DNA from: Bdellovibrionales bacterium
GTDB lineage: Bacteria > Bdellovibrionota_G > JALEGL01 > JAGRMV01
Direction of reading: 5' to 3'
Length of the DNA: 52,215 nt
Assembly: GCA_020434365.1 (NCBI GenBank)
Contig: JAGRAX010000004.1
Coordinates: 1 to 52,215 of the forward strand
The notes beneath the pieces are model-generated. The model was not told the origin of the DNA. It saw only the letters and a program-made list of their open reading frames with translations, and made no database searches. Made by a program: the position numbers and the translations under genes. Position 1 is the first letter of the stretch; every line of letters starts with the position of its first letter. Shown piece after piece: positions 34,619-42,789 of the stretch.

Positions 34619-35338
34619 TTATTTATACTTATTGGTGATGAGCTCTGCATCTTTACGTTTGCGAATTCTGTTGCTTTCTTCGACATGCTTTCGGGCTTTT
34701 TCGACAGGAGGGTCTACTCTTCCTACCCAGATACTTTTGTTGTCTTCTAAGGCTCTGTATCGCTCTTTCATCTCTTCTTCGAAACTTTCATAGTCACAAG
34801 TATAATCATCTTCCGCTTCAGAATTGTAACATTTGAGTCTTAACGCTTTTAATAGATCTAGGTCGAAAATATCTTTGTGGCCCTCAAGGCTAATATTTCT
34901 ATCAAGAATTTCAAAGTCATTCCCAAAATAAGGCCACTCATTCCTATATATATACCATTTTTTGTAGGGAAAACAGATTCTATAATTTCCCGAAAGAGCA
35001 CTACGTACGGCTAATTTTTCCCTTAATTCTATAGGTTTCGCTTCCTCACGAGTACAGCACATTGATCTCTCAAAGTCTGCTTCAATGATGTGCTTTCCCC
35101 CTTCATCACTATTTAAAATAAAATGGTAACCGTCCTTATTAAAAGGACGCCTTTTAGGTACTGGAACGAACGAAAAAGGAGCAAATGCAAATGAGCCATT
35201 TTTTTCTAGGCCATAAACGGCTTCGACACTGATTGTGCCACAAAGCTGCTCATCATCTGAGCTCTGCGCGAGAGCGCTTCCACTGAGCCCTGAAAATACG
35301 ATACAAATTAAAAAAACGATTTTTCCGAAACGATTCAT
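34619..35338 (-). CDS. Secreted protein of unknown function
   Basis: A 239-residue protein with a standard signal peptide (IVFLICIVFSGLSGSALA, cleavage before QSS). The mature protein is mixed, with at least six cysteines, including a CC pair (SMCCTREE), and a charged, probably helical C-terminus rich in Arg, Lys and Glu (EEEMKERYRALEDNK, RKHVEESNRIRKRKDAE). GGGGG lies just ahead of the ATG at 35338, which is preferred to the ATG four codons upstream. It converges with the small secreted-protein gene on the plus strand. No known domain. Confidence 0.7.
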   Translation of the reverse strand: MNRFGKIVFLICIVFSGLSGSALAQSSDDEQLCGTISVEAVYGLEKNGSFAFAPFSFVPVPKRRPFNKDGYHFILNSDEGGKHIIEADFERSMCCTREEAKPIELREKLAVRSALSGNYRICFPYKKWYIYRNEWPYFGNDFEILDRNISLEGHKDIFDLDLLKALRLKCYNSEAEDDYTCDYESFEEEMKERYRALEDNKSIWVGRVDPPVEKARKHVEESNRIRKRKDAELITNKYK

Positions 35339-35432
35339 CTCATCCCCCATTGTGCAATATCCTAGTCACCTTCTTGTGACATAGAACTACATTGGCTTTC
35401 AAGAGGATTGTGATGCAACTGCATTATAGTGA

Positions 35433-36389
35433 TTAGGAACTGATCTGGCGGACGGTTTGTTCTAATAAAAGCGAGGAAGGCAGGCCTGTGGATTTGAGCT
35501 CTCGGTCCAGGCGAGCCAAGTCGCCGAGATATCGATAGCAGTCTTTTTTTGAGATTTTGCGGCACTGGCTTTCATAACGTGCGACGGTGAAAGGTGGAAT
35601 GCCAATTTCTTTGGCCAGACCCGGACGTGGAATGCGCCGCTCTAGAGCTTCAAAGGTGCGGATCAAAATGCGAAGATGCCGCGCAATCATCCCCACCAGC
35701 ATCAGTGCGGGCGTTCCTTCTGCGAGCAAAAAATGTAGCGCTGTCAGGGCCTTTGCAGATTTTTTTTCAATCATTTGATCTGTGAATGCAAAGACATGAT
35801 CTCCAGAGGTTTTAACGGTCATGGCCAAAACGTGATTTTGTGTAATGTTTTTGTCGGGATGAATAAAGAGCTCAAGTTTTTCAAGTTCACTGTGCATGCG
35901 GGGGATATCATCTCCAATATGCTCAGCCAAGAGGTTGGCAGCTTTGCTTTCGATCTGCAGGCCTCTTTTGATGGCCATTTTGCTCGCCCAGGACTGCATC
36001 TCGTGCGCTTTGGGTTTTGTAAACTCCAGCAGCACTTGGGCCTTGGCCAAAGCCTTGTAGAGTTTTTTTCTTTTGTCGAGTTTCTGCAGTTCAAAGACTA
36101 CGGTGCTCTGAGATCCCGCGTTTTCGAGATGCTGCAGGAGCTTTTCCTCCTGTTTTTCATTTAAGGCTTTGCTGCTTTTGCAGAAAATCAAGGTATGGGG
36201 ACTAAACATCGACAGCGTGTTGGCTGCATCAAAGACCTGATCGATCGAATCTGTTTTGAGATCGAACTGCTGCTTATGCTGCTGATGATCACCTTGGGGG
36301 TAGAGCTTTTGTTGGAGCTCCTCCACAAAGCATCTCATCTGATAACTTTCGGCTTCGATGGCTACATATACAGGCTTTGAATGGTCCAT
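35433..36389 (-). CDS. holA: DNA polymerase III delta subunit
   Basis: Clamp-loader subunit that opens the sliding clamp, AAA+ fold. The 318-residue protein matches HolA by its overall layout: N-terminal YVAIEAESYQMRCFVEELQQ (only the first 19 residues of it considered), a domain I strand pattern with STVVFELQKLDKRKKLYKAL, a middle LLAEHIGDDIPRMHSELEKL with the typical domain II helix, and a C-terminal collar with ALMLVGMIARHLRILIRT and a closing LDRELKSTGLPSSLLLEQTV. As usual for delta, it has no Walker A motif. GGAGC ahead of the ATG sets the start at 36389. The common leuS-lptE partners are not next to it. Confidence 0.88.
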   Translation of the reverse strand: MDHSKPVYVAIEAESYQMRCFVEELQQKLYPQGDHQQHKQQFDLKTDSIDQVFDAANTLSMFSPHTLIFCKSSKALNEKQEEKLLQHLENAGSQSTVVFELQKLDKRKKLYKALAKAQVLLEFTKPKAHEMQSWASKMAIKRGLQIESKAANLLAEHIGDDIPRMHSELEKLELFIHPDKNITQNHVLAMTVKTSGDHVFAFTDQMIEKKSAKALTALHFLLAEGTPALMLVGMIARHLRILIRTFEALERRIPRPGLAKEIGIPPFTVARYESQCRKISKKDCYRYLGDLARLDRELKSTGLPSSLLLEQTVRQISS

Positions 36390-36637
36390 AACTTTTGCTC
36401 CTTGTATGCAAGAAAGCCGCGTTGGCAAAGCAAAAAAAACTTGCTTGCAATCAGCTCTACCATCCTGGGATCAGCCGAAGCCGGATCTGTGACAATTTTT
36501 CGTCAGCTGCCGATTTTTGGCAGTCTTTTCGGTTCCAGGCTCAGCGCGTTGTGCTTGGGCTGATCAATAAAAACAATAGCTTACAAATTTGTTTCCATAC
36601 AAAACTTGGCATCAAAGTTGCTTTTCTAATGGGTGTT

Positions 36638-36856
36638 ATGAAAAGGAAAGACCTCAAAGTCTCCAGAGCTACGGAAAAGGCCAAAGCTAGAAACTTTCTT
36701 CGCGTGCCTCTTCTCCCTTTTGATAAGGCGCAGCCTGAAATGCAGCGTCCAGTCCTTCACATTCCAAACCCCTATGAGAGCTACCCAAGGCCCATGGAAG
36801 ATCGCGAAGAAAAAACTCCTGCGACCGAGCGTGGTGTTTGGACCATAGACATCTAG
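36638..36856 (+). CDS. Small protein of unknown function, doubtful gene
   Basis: A possible 72-residue protein, basic in its first half (MKRKDLKVSRATEKAKA) and proline- and acid-rich in its second (NPYESYPRPMEDREEK), ending GVWTIDI. The frame is open further upstream to 36395, but that extension reads like noncoding sequence. No clear ribosome-binding site precedes either ATG (36629 or 36638). If it is not a gene, the stretch 36390-37012 (623 bp) between holA and the next plus-strand gene contains only upstream sequence for both neighbours, and I see nothing else in it. Confidence 0.35.
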   Translation: MKRKDLKVSRATEKAKARNFLRVPLLPFDKAQPEMQRPVLHIPNPYESYPRPMEDREEKTPATERGVWTIDI

Positions 36857-37012
36857 AGCCTACAAACCTTTAGACCGTGATCGAGTGCTGACGTTCTGCG
36901 CGTGGCCATGCACTCTTTTTTCATTGAATTATTCCACTATAAAAGCCCAGCAAGCATTTTTGCTGCGTACATTTAACTTGAAGCTTTCGGCAAAGGTGCT
37001 AGGCTTCTGAGT

Positions 37013-37498
37013 ATGAGAAAGATGCTTTTGTTTGCCGTTTTGTTTGTATCCCTCAGTTCAAGTTGGGTTCAAGCTCAAGTTCAGCCAGGTGACTACTCCT
37101 TGCGTGCGTTGATTGGGCCAGGATTTAATATCGAAGACTGGGAAGACCAATTTCGATTTGGGGGAGAGTTCGACTATGATTTGGGCTACAATATGGGGAT
37201 TGATTTTGTCGCCTTGGTCGGTGTGGGCAATGAGTTTCGCTTTCAGATGATCCCAGGTTTTCGATACAACTATCTCTATATCGGACTCGCATCCTTCTAT
37301 GCATTGGGGGGAGCTGGTTTGGGACACATGCTGGGTGAAAATACCTTGGATTTTAGATTTGCAACTGGATTGAATTTGCCTTTGGGAGAAACCATGGAGG
37401 CGCATTCGCATGTGAGTATGTACATTTCAACCCTAGGCATTGACAACACGCCTGTGAGTTTGGACTGGATGATTGGGATCGGAAAGCGCTTTCGCTAA
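37013..37498 (+). CDS. Small outer-membrane-type beta-barrel protein candidate
   Basis: A 161-residue protein with a signal peptide (MLLFAVLFVSLSSSWVQA). The mature 140 residues alternate hydrophobic and polar or glycine residues in about eight strands (SLRALIGPGFN, FRFGGEFDYDLGYN, NEFRFQMIPGFRYNYLYIGLAS shown as FRFQMIPGFRYNYLYIG, LDFRFATGLNLPLG), like an OmpA/OmpX-size eight-stranded barrel. It ends ...IGIGKRFR, with the usual aromatic two places from the end. It converges with the thioesterase gene; only 4 bp separate their ends. Confidence 0.65.
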   Translation: MRKMLLFAVLFVSLSSSWVQAQVQPGDYSLRALIGPGFNIEDWEDQFRFGGEFDYDLGYNMGIDFVALVGVGNEFRFQMIPGFRYNYLYIGLASFYALGGAGLGHMLGENTLDFRFATGLNLPLGETMEAHSHVSMYISTLGIDNTPVSLDWMIGIGKRFR

Positions 37499-37502
37499 AA
37501 TT

Positions 37503-37985
37503 TTAGGATTTTCTTTTTCGATTTTTCATGCGCGCTTCTTTTCGCGCTTTGCCTTCTTCATAGCGTCTTTTTTCTTCTTCTGTTTCAAGTTTGAGCGGGG
37601 GTACGGGTGAAGGTCGTCCATTGTGGTTTGTGGCTACAAAAGTTAGGAAGGCATCGGTGGTCAGCTCTCTTTCACCGGTCAGAGGATTTTCAGCCTCGAC
37701 CGTGACTTCGATTTCCATACTCGTAGAGCCCACATAATTTACGCGAGCATTCAAAATAAGGATGTGGCCTAGGCCCGCGGGAGCATAAAAATCTACGCGA
37801 TCAAAAGAAGCCGTCACAACAGGTTTGCGCGCGTGTCTCATTGCGCAGATTGACCCAATGATGTCAATCCACTGCATGACTTTCCCCCCAAATACAGTTC
37901 CGTGAGAATTGGTGTCGCTGGGCAAGACATGCTCAATGCTTTGCACTTGAGATTTTTGAGGGGATTTGGGGCTCAGTTTTGTCAT
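37503..37985 (-). CDS. Hotdog-fold acyl-CoA thioesterase (YciA/BACH type)
   Basis: A 160-residue acyl-CoA hydrolase. The key block DTNSHGTVFGGKVMQWIDIIG holds the conserved N-x-x-G-x-x-x-G-G-x-x-M-x-W-x-D of this group, followed by VTASFDRVDFYAPAGLGHI and a closing strand LTTDAFLTFVATN. It should hydrolyse acyl-CoA to free acid and CoA in the cytoplasm. The last about 30 residues are a highly basic, lysine- and arginine-rich helix (EEGKARKEARMKNRKRKS), an addition compared with the enteric proteins. The start at 37985 is the ATG nearest the domain; an upstream ATG at 38018 is in frame and cannot be excluded. Confidence 0.9.
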   Translation of the reverse strand: MTKLSPKSPQKSQVQSIEHVLPSDTNSHGTVFGGKVMQWIDIIGSICAMRHARKPVVTASFDRVDFYAPAGLGHILILNARVNYVGSTSMEIEVTVEAENPLTGERELTTDAFLTFVATNHNGRPSPVPPLKLETEEEKRRYEEGKARKEARMKNRKRKS

Positions 37986-38064
37986 GATTGAATTTTCGTT
38001 CTTTCTATTTTTCTTCATCGAGTTATATCAGAAGAGTCAGGTCAAAGAAAGAAGGCAAAATCCC

Positions 38065-39417
38065 ATGGATCTATTTACAGAGCAGAGCAAAAGTCAGAAT
38101 CGAACAAGTCCTAGTGTACCCTTGGCACAGAGGAGGCGTCCCCAAAGCTTTGATGAAATTTTGGGTCAAGATCATCTCTTAGGACAAGAAGGTCTGATCA
38201 CGCGAATGTTGGCACAAGAGCATGTACATTCCTTTATTTTGTGGGGATCTCCAGGATCAGGCAAAACCAGCATCGCAAAAGTTTTTGCTCAAACTTGTGG
38301 CATAGATTTTTTTGAAGTTTCTGCGGCTTTGGGAAGCATGAAGGAAATCAAAGAGATCATGTTGGCTGCAAAAAAAAGGCACAGAACATTTGGAAAACCT
38401 ACGGTCATTTTTGTCGATGAAATTCATCGCTGCAACAAGGCTCAGCAAGATGCATTTCTGCCTTTCGTTGAAGCAGGCGACATAGTCTTGATCGGGGCAA
38501 CCACAGAAAACCCATCCTTTGAAATTCGCAATGCTTTGCTTTCACGAATGCGTGTGTACACACTCAAAGAACTTACACCTGAGCATATTGAAACTTTGCT
38601 TGGCAAGGCAATGGCGGAAGATTTGATTCTAAAAAAGAAAAAGCAAAGTTTAGATCCTAAGGCCTGTAAATTGATTGCAAAACTTTCACAGGGGGATGTG
38701 CGCAGTGCTTTGACACTTCTTGAATCGGTATGTGCAATGTTAGGACCCGGCGCGCATATCGAGGCATCATGGGTTCACAAAGTGATGCAGAAAAAAAACC
38801 TATACTATGACAAAAATGGAGAATTTCATTTTGATTTGATTTCAGCCCTTCACAAATCTCTGCGCAACTCTGATGAGAATGCTTCACTCTATTGGCTGGG
38901 AAGGATGCTCGAAGGTGGGGAAGATCCTATGTATATTGTGCGCAGGTTGATTCGCTTTGCCAGTGAGGACATTGGTTTGGCCGACAGTCATGCGCTGGTT
39001 CTGGCAACATCCGCAAAAGAAGCTGTACATATGCTTGGAATGCCGGAAGCGGGAGTATGTCTTGCTCAACTTGTGATTTATCTTGCGCAGTCCCCAAAAT
39101 CTAATTCTGCATACCGCGCCTATCAGTCTGTTCAACAGGATCTAAACCAAGGCCATGTATATCCCGTGCCTTTGGCGATTCGAAATGCACCTACGAAGCT
39201 TATGAAACAAGAAGGGTATGGAAAAGGCTACTCTTATGCTCATGACCACTCAAAACATACTACGAGTCTTGTATGTTTGCCCGAAGTGTTGGAAAAGCGA
39301 AAATACTATCAAGCGTCTTCTCAAGGACAAGAAATTCAAATCGGAGAGCGGGTTCAAACTTGGGCAAAGCTTCGTAAAGAACTTCGAAAACAAGAGCAAG
39401 AAAACAAGACAAGTTGA
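38065..39417 (+). CDS. rarA: Replication-associated recombination AAA+ ATPase RarA (MgsA)
   Basis: A 450-residue clamp-loader-like ATPase that acts at stalled replication forks. Walker A GSPGSGKT is at 61-68, Walker B is in VIFVDEIHR, sensor 1 in IGATTENPSFE, the arginine finger region in ALLSRMRVY, and the C-terminal tetramerisation domain contains GEDPMYIVRRLIRFASEDIG and SPKSNSAY. The start at 38065 has AGAAGG ahead of it. An in-frame ATG at 37966 lies within the divergent thioesterase gene and is rejected. Length and order match the family. Confidence 0.94.
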   Translation: MDLFTEQSKSQNRTSPSVPLAQRRRPQSFDEILGQDHLLGQEGLITRMLAQEHVHSFILWGSPGSGKTSIAKVFAQTCGIDFFEVSAALGSMKEIKEIMLAAKKRHRTFGKPTVIFVDEIHRCNKAQQDAFLPFVEAGDIVLIGATTENPSFEIRNALLSRMRVYTLKELTPEHIETLLGKAMAEDLILKKKKQSLDPKACKLIAKLSQGDVRSALTLLESVCAMLGPGAHIEASWVHKVMQKKNLYYDKNGEFHFDLISALHKSLRNSDENASLYWLGRMLEGGEDPMYIVRRLIRFASEDIGLADSHALVLATSAKEAVHMLGMPEAGVCLAQLVIYLAQSPKSNSAYRAYQSVQQDLNQGHVYPVPLAIRNAPTKLMKQEGYGKGYSYAHDHSKHTTSLVCLPEVLEKRKYYQASSQGQEIQIGERVQTWAKLRKELRKQEQENKTS

Positions 39418-39506
39418 CAATGCAAATAAATGTTTTGCGAAAGTGCAAAATCGATGCAAGAACAGATACAAGTGTGTATGAGAAATAGCGAAAGAAACCC
39501 GAGACG

Positions 39507-40241
39507 ATGCCGAGCAAAATAAAAAGAAAAACCTTGTTTAATTTTGAGCCTGGAAGAATTCTATCGAGAAAATATGAAATCATTTCTCTTTTGGGTGTTG
39601 GTTGGGAAGGCGAGGTATATCGCGTAAAAGAAATTGATACGGGAATCGAACGTGCAGCAAAGTTTTTTTTCCCCAAACGCAATGTTCGCAACAAAGCACT
39701 GAAAATGCATGTCAAAAAATCACATGCTTTGAGACACTGTAGAATTTTGGTTCAATACAATACGATTGAAAAAATTCATTTTCAAAGAGAAGAAATTTCT
39801 TATTTGATTTCCGAACTTGTGGAAGGTCCTTTGCTTTCTCAATACATTGAAGGTAGGCCAGGAAAACGCATTTTGGCTTTTGAGGGTTTGCACTTGCTCT
39901 ATGGCTTGTCTAGTGGTGTTTCTCCTATTCACCATGCGGGGCATCATCATGGAGATTTGCATTTGGACAATTTGATTTTGACCCGCAAAGGTCTGGAATA
40001 TGAATTTAAGGCCTTTGATTTTTTTCATCATACGGGTCAAAAGAGTGAGGGAATTTTTACGGATGTGCTTCACATGATTGACGTGCTGTTTGAGGCCTTA
40101 GGAGGTCCAAAATGTTATGCCCGCCAGCCTCAATACATCAAAGACATCATTTGTGGCCGAAAACAAAACTTGATTCGAAAAAAGTTCAAAAATGCGACGC
40201 AGCTCAAAGTATATCTCCAGAATCTTAATATTCTGGCCTGA
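39507..40241 (+). CDS. Small protein kinase-like protein
   Basis: A 244-residue protein with a eukaryotic-type kinase fold. The glycine loop is LGVGWEGEVYRV (29-40), the nucleotide lysine is Lys52 (AAKFF), and the catalytic loop is HHHGDLHLDNLIL with Asp150 and Asn155. The magnesium site reads FDFFH (Asp171), with phenylalanine where DFG has glycine. The C-lobe is short, about 75 residues after that motif, and no clear activation segment or APE motif was seen. HGDLHxDN is also typical of aminoglycoside and lipopolysaccharide kinases, so the substrate may be a small molecule or lipid. It ends 57 bp ahead of the operator palindrome of the lipid cluster. Confidence 0.75.
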   Translation: MPSKIKRKTLFNFEPGRILSRKYEIISLLGVGWEGEVYRVKEIDTGIERAAKFFFPKRNVRNKALKMHVKKSHALRHCRILVQYNTIEKIHFQREEISYLISELVEGPLLSQYIEGRPGKRILAFEGLHLLYGLSSGVSPIHHAGHHHGDLHLDNLILTRKGLEYEFKAFDFFHHTGQKSEGIFTDVLHMIDVLFEALGGPKCYARQPQYIKDIICGRKQNLIRKKFKNATQLKVYLQNLNILA

Positions 40242-40269
40242 ATGACCTGAAACCCCACCCACAAACATT

Positions 40270-40299
40270 TTGTAATATATTGTAATTATTATCTAAATT
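40270..40299 (+). promoter_or_regulatory. Candidate promoter of the lipid-modification operon
   Basis: TTGTAA (40270-40275) and TAAATT (40294-40299) are 18 bp apart in a very AT-rich stretch. Other -10 choices exist here, so the exact promoter is uncertain. The -10 touches the left arm of the inverted repeat at 40299, so a protein bound to that repeat would block polymerase. Confidence 0.35.
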
Positions 40300-40328
40300 A
40301 AATTAGACTGGCATGTCAGTCTAATTTA
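40299..40328 (+). promoter_or_regulatory. Perfect inverted repeat, probable TetR-family operator
   Basis: TAAATTAGACTG (40299-40310) and CAGTCTAATTTA (40317-40328) are exact inverse complements around GCATGT. A 12+6+12 bp symmetric site of this size just ahead of an operon is typical of a TetR-family binding site, and the last gene of the operon (51429-52055) encodes a TetR protein. There is no T-run after it, so it is not an intrinsic terminator. No second copy of the site was noticed in the window. Confidence 0.7.
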
Positions 40329-40387
40329 CCTTGTTTTTTTGTTTCAAGCTTCATATAAGGAGCAGGTCTAAAGATGAAAGATTTCAT

Positions 40388-41071
40388 ATGAATACCTCTC
40401 CCCTACAACCTGCTGCATTTATTCGCATCGAAGATCTGTTGGTTCGAGATGCATGGATGAAAAACTTTCAATCGTTTGTTTGGTTGAATCGTCAAACGCT
40501 TCCAGAAAATATTTTTTATGGCATGCAGACTTTGCTTTCGATGCCTTTCTCGAGTTTTTATCAAAAGCGAAATCCAGTAAAAAGTCAGAAAATCCGCTAC
40601 GCAAATTTTCACGGCATGACACAGGACCGACTCTCCGTATTGGGCCAAAGCTTTGCAGAGACCAAACTAAAAAAACATCTACAAAAAGATGCAATTGACT
40701 GGATCAAAAACATTTCTTCAACTCATCAAGTGATTTTTTTCTCGGATCAACTGTGTGAGGTGATTGAGCCGATTCTTGGACTTGCCAATCTTTCAGGTCA
40801 CATCATTTCAAACCACATTCAACATTCTCAAGGACTATTAAATGGCGCTCTTCAAAATCCAATTGTAGGTGGAGAACAGACCGTAAGTGCGATTGGGCAA
40901 TTTTCTCGTGCTCACAATATCGCACTTCATGAAAGCCTTATTTTTTCTGCTCGTAAACAAGACGCGCAGCTTTTTACACTCTTTAAAGAAGCAACCGCAA
41001 TCAATCCAGACGGTGACTTTGCGGCGCTTTGTCGCCAAATGAATTGGCAAGCCAAGGAGATTTACATATGA
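40388..41071 (+). CDS. HAD-like protein with lost catalytic residues (pseudo-phosphatase)
   Basis: A 227-residue protein that can be aligned along its length with HAD-IB phosphatases of the SerB-like group, but its catalytic sites are changed. The nucleophile motif normally reads F-F-D-x-D-G-T-L; here it is FIRIEDLL, with Arg13 for the nucleophile and Glu15 for the acid/base. The lysine motif region reads GGEQTVSAI. The last motif, usually S-D-S-x-x-D, reads SARKQD. The ending ATAINPDGDFAALCRQMNW keeps the family pattern, so the fold is probably intact but not phosphatase-active. Its stop overlaps the reductase start by 4 bp, and it is first in the operon. Ahead of it, AAGGAG precedes a tiny frame MKDFI whose stop overlaps this ATG. 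Confidence 0.75.
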   Translation: MNTSPLQPAAFIRIEDLLVRDAWMKNFQSFVWLNRQTLPENIFYGMQTLLSMPFSSFYQKRNPVKSQKIRYANFHGMTQDRLSVLGQSFAETKLKKHLQKDAIDWIKNISSTHQVIFFSDQLCEVIEPILGLANLSGHIISNHIQHSQGLLNGALQNPIVGGEQTVSAIGQFSRAHNIALHESLIFSARKQDAQLFTLFKEATAINPDGDFAALCRQMNWQAKEIYI

Positions 41072-42786
41072 CCTCTACACCTTCGATTTCGATTAAGAAA
41101 TCTTTTGCTAATAAAAATATCCTTTTGATTGGAGGCACAGGCTTTTTGGGAAAGACCTGGCTTCTGATGCTCATCGATAAAGTTCAAACCATGAACAAGG
41201 TTTATGTGCTTCTTCGGAAAAAAGGCTCTCAGTCTGCTCGTGTACGATTTGAAAAAATGATCAACGAGTCCTATCTATTTAAACATTTGCATGAAAAAGA
41301 TGCACAAGCCTTTCATGAGTTTTTGCAAACTAAAGTAGAGGTACTCGAAGGAGACTCAACCGTAAAAAATTTTGGGCTTTCGAAAATTGACTATGATCAT
41401 CTTCTTGAGCAAGTTGATTTGCTTGTCAATTGCGCCGGCCTTGTTGATTTTCATCCAGACCTCAGAGATGCCTTGTGGACCAATATTTATGCAACGATGG
41501 AGTGTGCAAGTTTTGCCAAGCAAAGTAAAAAATCAAAATTGTTGCATGTAAGCACTTGCTATACAGCCGGAGTAAAAGAAGGACTCATCAAAGAAGAAAT
41601 TGACCCAGATCACTCTCCCACAGGTCAAATTCTGGATCCAGAGATGGAGCTACAGTGGATGAAAGCTGCAATTGAGAGAGAAGAAAAAAAAGTAGCTCAA
41701 TTGTCGGTAGATGAGATTTTAGATCAGCTTCCTTTCAGAGAAGAAAAACGCGAACAATTTCTTTCACAAGAATCTCACGATCAAAAGAAAACCTTAGAAG
41801 TATATAGAAATAAAATTCTCCGTCAGCAGCTTATTGGTGTGGGTCGAAATCGTGCCAAGATGTTTTCTTGGACCAACACCTATACATATACGAAGGCATT
41901 GGCTGAAAAGCTCTTGGTTTCTCGTTTTCCAGATCTTGATTGGGCTGTTTTTAGACCTTCGATCATTGAAAGTACACATAGTTATCCTTTTGCAGGATGG
42001 AATGAAGGGTTTAACACTTCTGGTCCTCTTACCTACTTGGCTTCAACTTGGTTTAGACATGTACCTGCAAAAAGAGGAAATCCATTTGATGTAATTCCTG
42101 TTGATTTTGTATGTAGGGGAATCATGGTCAGTGCCGCGCAGCTTTTGCTGGGTCAGGCCAAAAGAGTGTATCAGTGCGGAAGTAGCGATCAAAATCGTTT
42201 TACGATTGATCGGGCGACTGAACTCACCTCTTTGAGTCACAGGCTCTACTATGAGCGCAGCGGAAAAAAAGATATAAAAACGAAAATATTATCTCGATTT
42301 GAAACGGTTCCTGTTGCTAAGGATTCGATGTATTCCTTAAATCACATTTATAATGTTCTTTCTTTTTTTCAAAAAGGTACAAACTGGTTATATAAAAGAA
42401 TTCCTACATGGATTCAAAAACCTTTGAGGCCAGCAAAAAATACTCAAGAAAAATGGACTCGAAGATTTGAAAAAATTACGGGTGTCGTAAATCTTTTTGC
42501 ACCTTTTACGCATGACTACTTTCAGATTTTCCAAACCAAAAACCTTATGGAAGTTCAAGTAGAGGAAAAAGATTTGAATTTTGACCCAATGTCAATTGAG
42601 TGGAGACATTATTGGATGGAGGTGCAAATGCCAGCTCTTAGGACTTGGAGTTTTCCTGTCATCGAAGGAAAAGAAAAGCAGCTATATCAACCCAAAACTC
42701 CATTCTCATTTGAAACTGAGAAAAAAATTCCTTATCGAAATTACGGATTGGATTCTACAGTTCCAAGCCAAAGTGCTGCGAGGTAA
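41068..42786 (+). CDS. Fatty acyl-CoA/ACP reductase-type SDR (NAD-binding 4 domain)
   Basis: A 572-residue extended short-chain dehydrogenase of the fatty-acyl reductase group, which reduces an acyl thioester to an aldehyde or alcohol. The cofactor loop is LIGGTGFLGK (GGTGFLG at 22-28), VNCAGLVDFH follows, and the catalytic pair is Tyr272 and Lys276 in TYTYTKALAEKLL. The segment VFRPSIIEST is typical. A long insertion of about 90 residues (around EMELQWMKAAIEREEK) and about 200 extra C-terminal residues resemble the FAR C-terminal domain. GGAG precedes the ATG at 41068, which overlaps the stop of the HAD-like gene. Whether the substrate is on CoA or on the operon ACP is not known. Confidence 0.85.
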   Translation: MTSTPSISIKKSFANKNILLIGGTGFLGKTWLLMLIDKVQTMNKVYVLLRKKGSQSARVRFEKMINESYLFKHLHEKDAQAFHEFLQTKVEVLEGDSTVKNFGLSKIDYDHLLEQVDLLVNCAGLVDFHPDLRDALWTNIYATMECASFAKQSKKSKLLHVSTCYTAGVKEGLIKEEIDPDHSPTGQILDPEMELQWMKAAIEREEKKVAQLSVDEILDQLPFREEKREQFLSQESHDQKKTLEVYRNKILRQQLIGVGRNRAKMFSWTNTYTYTKALAEKLLVSRFPDLDWAVFRPSIIESTHSYPFAGWNEGFNTSGPLTYLASTWFRHVPAKRGNPFDVIPVDFVCRGIMVSAAQLLLGQAKRVYQCGSSDQNRFTIDRATELTSLSHRLYYERSGKKDIKTKILSRFETVPVAKDSMYSLNHIYNVLSFFQKGTNWLYKRIPTWIQKPLRPAKNTQEKWTRRFEKITGVVNLFAPFTHDYFQIFQTKNLMEVQVEEKDLNFDPMSIEWRHYWMEVQMPALRTWSFPVIEGKEKQLYQPKTPFSFETEKKIPYRNYGLDSTVPSQSAAR

Positions 42787-42789
42787 AAC

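Noticed and set aside
35587-36164. Plus-strand open frames across holA
   Set aside because: These are antisense to holA, whose protein sequence is convincing across its length.
40388-41071. Annotating the first lipid-operon gene as an active HAD phosphatase
   Set aside because: The nucleophile aspartate and its partner are replaced by Arg13 and Glu15, so activity should not be assumed.
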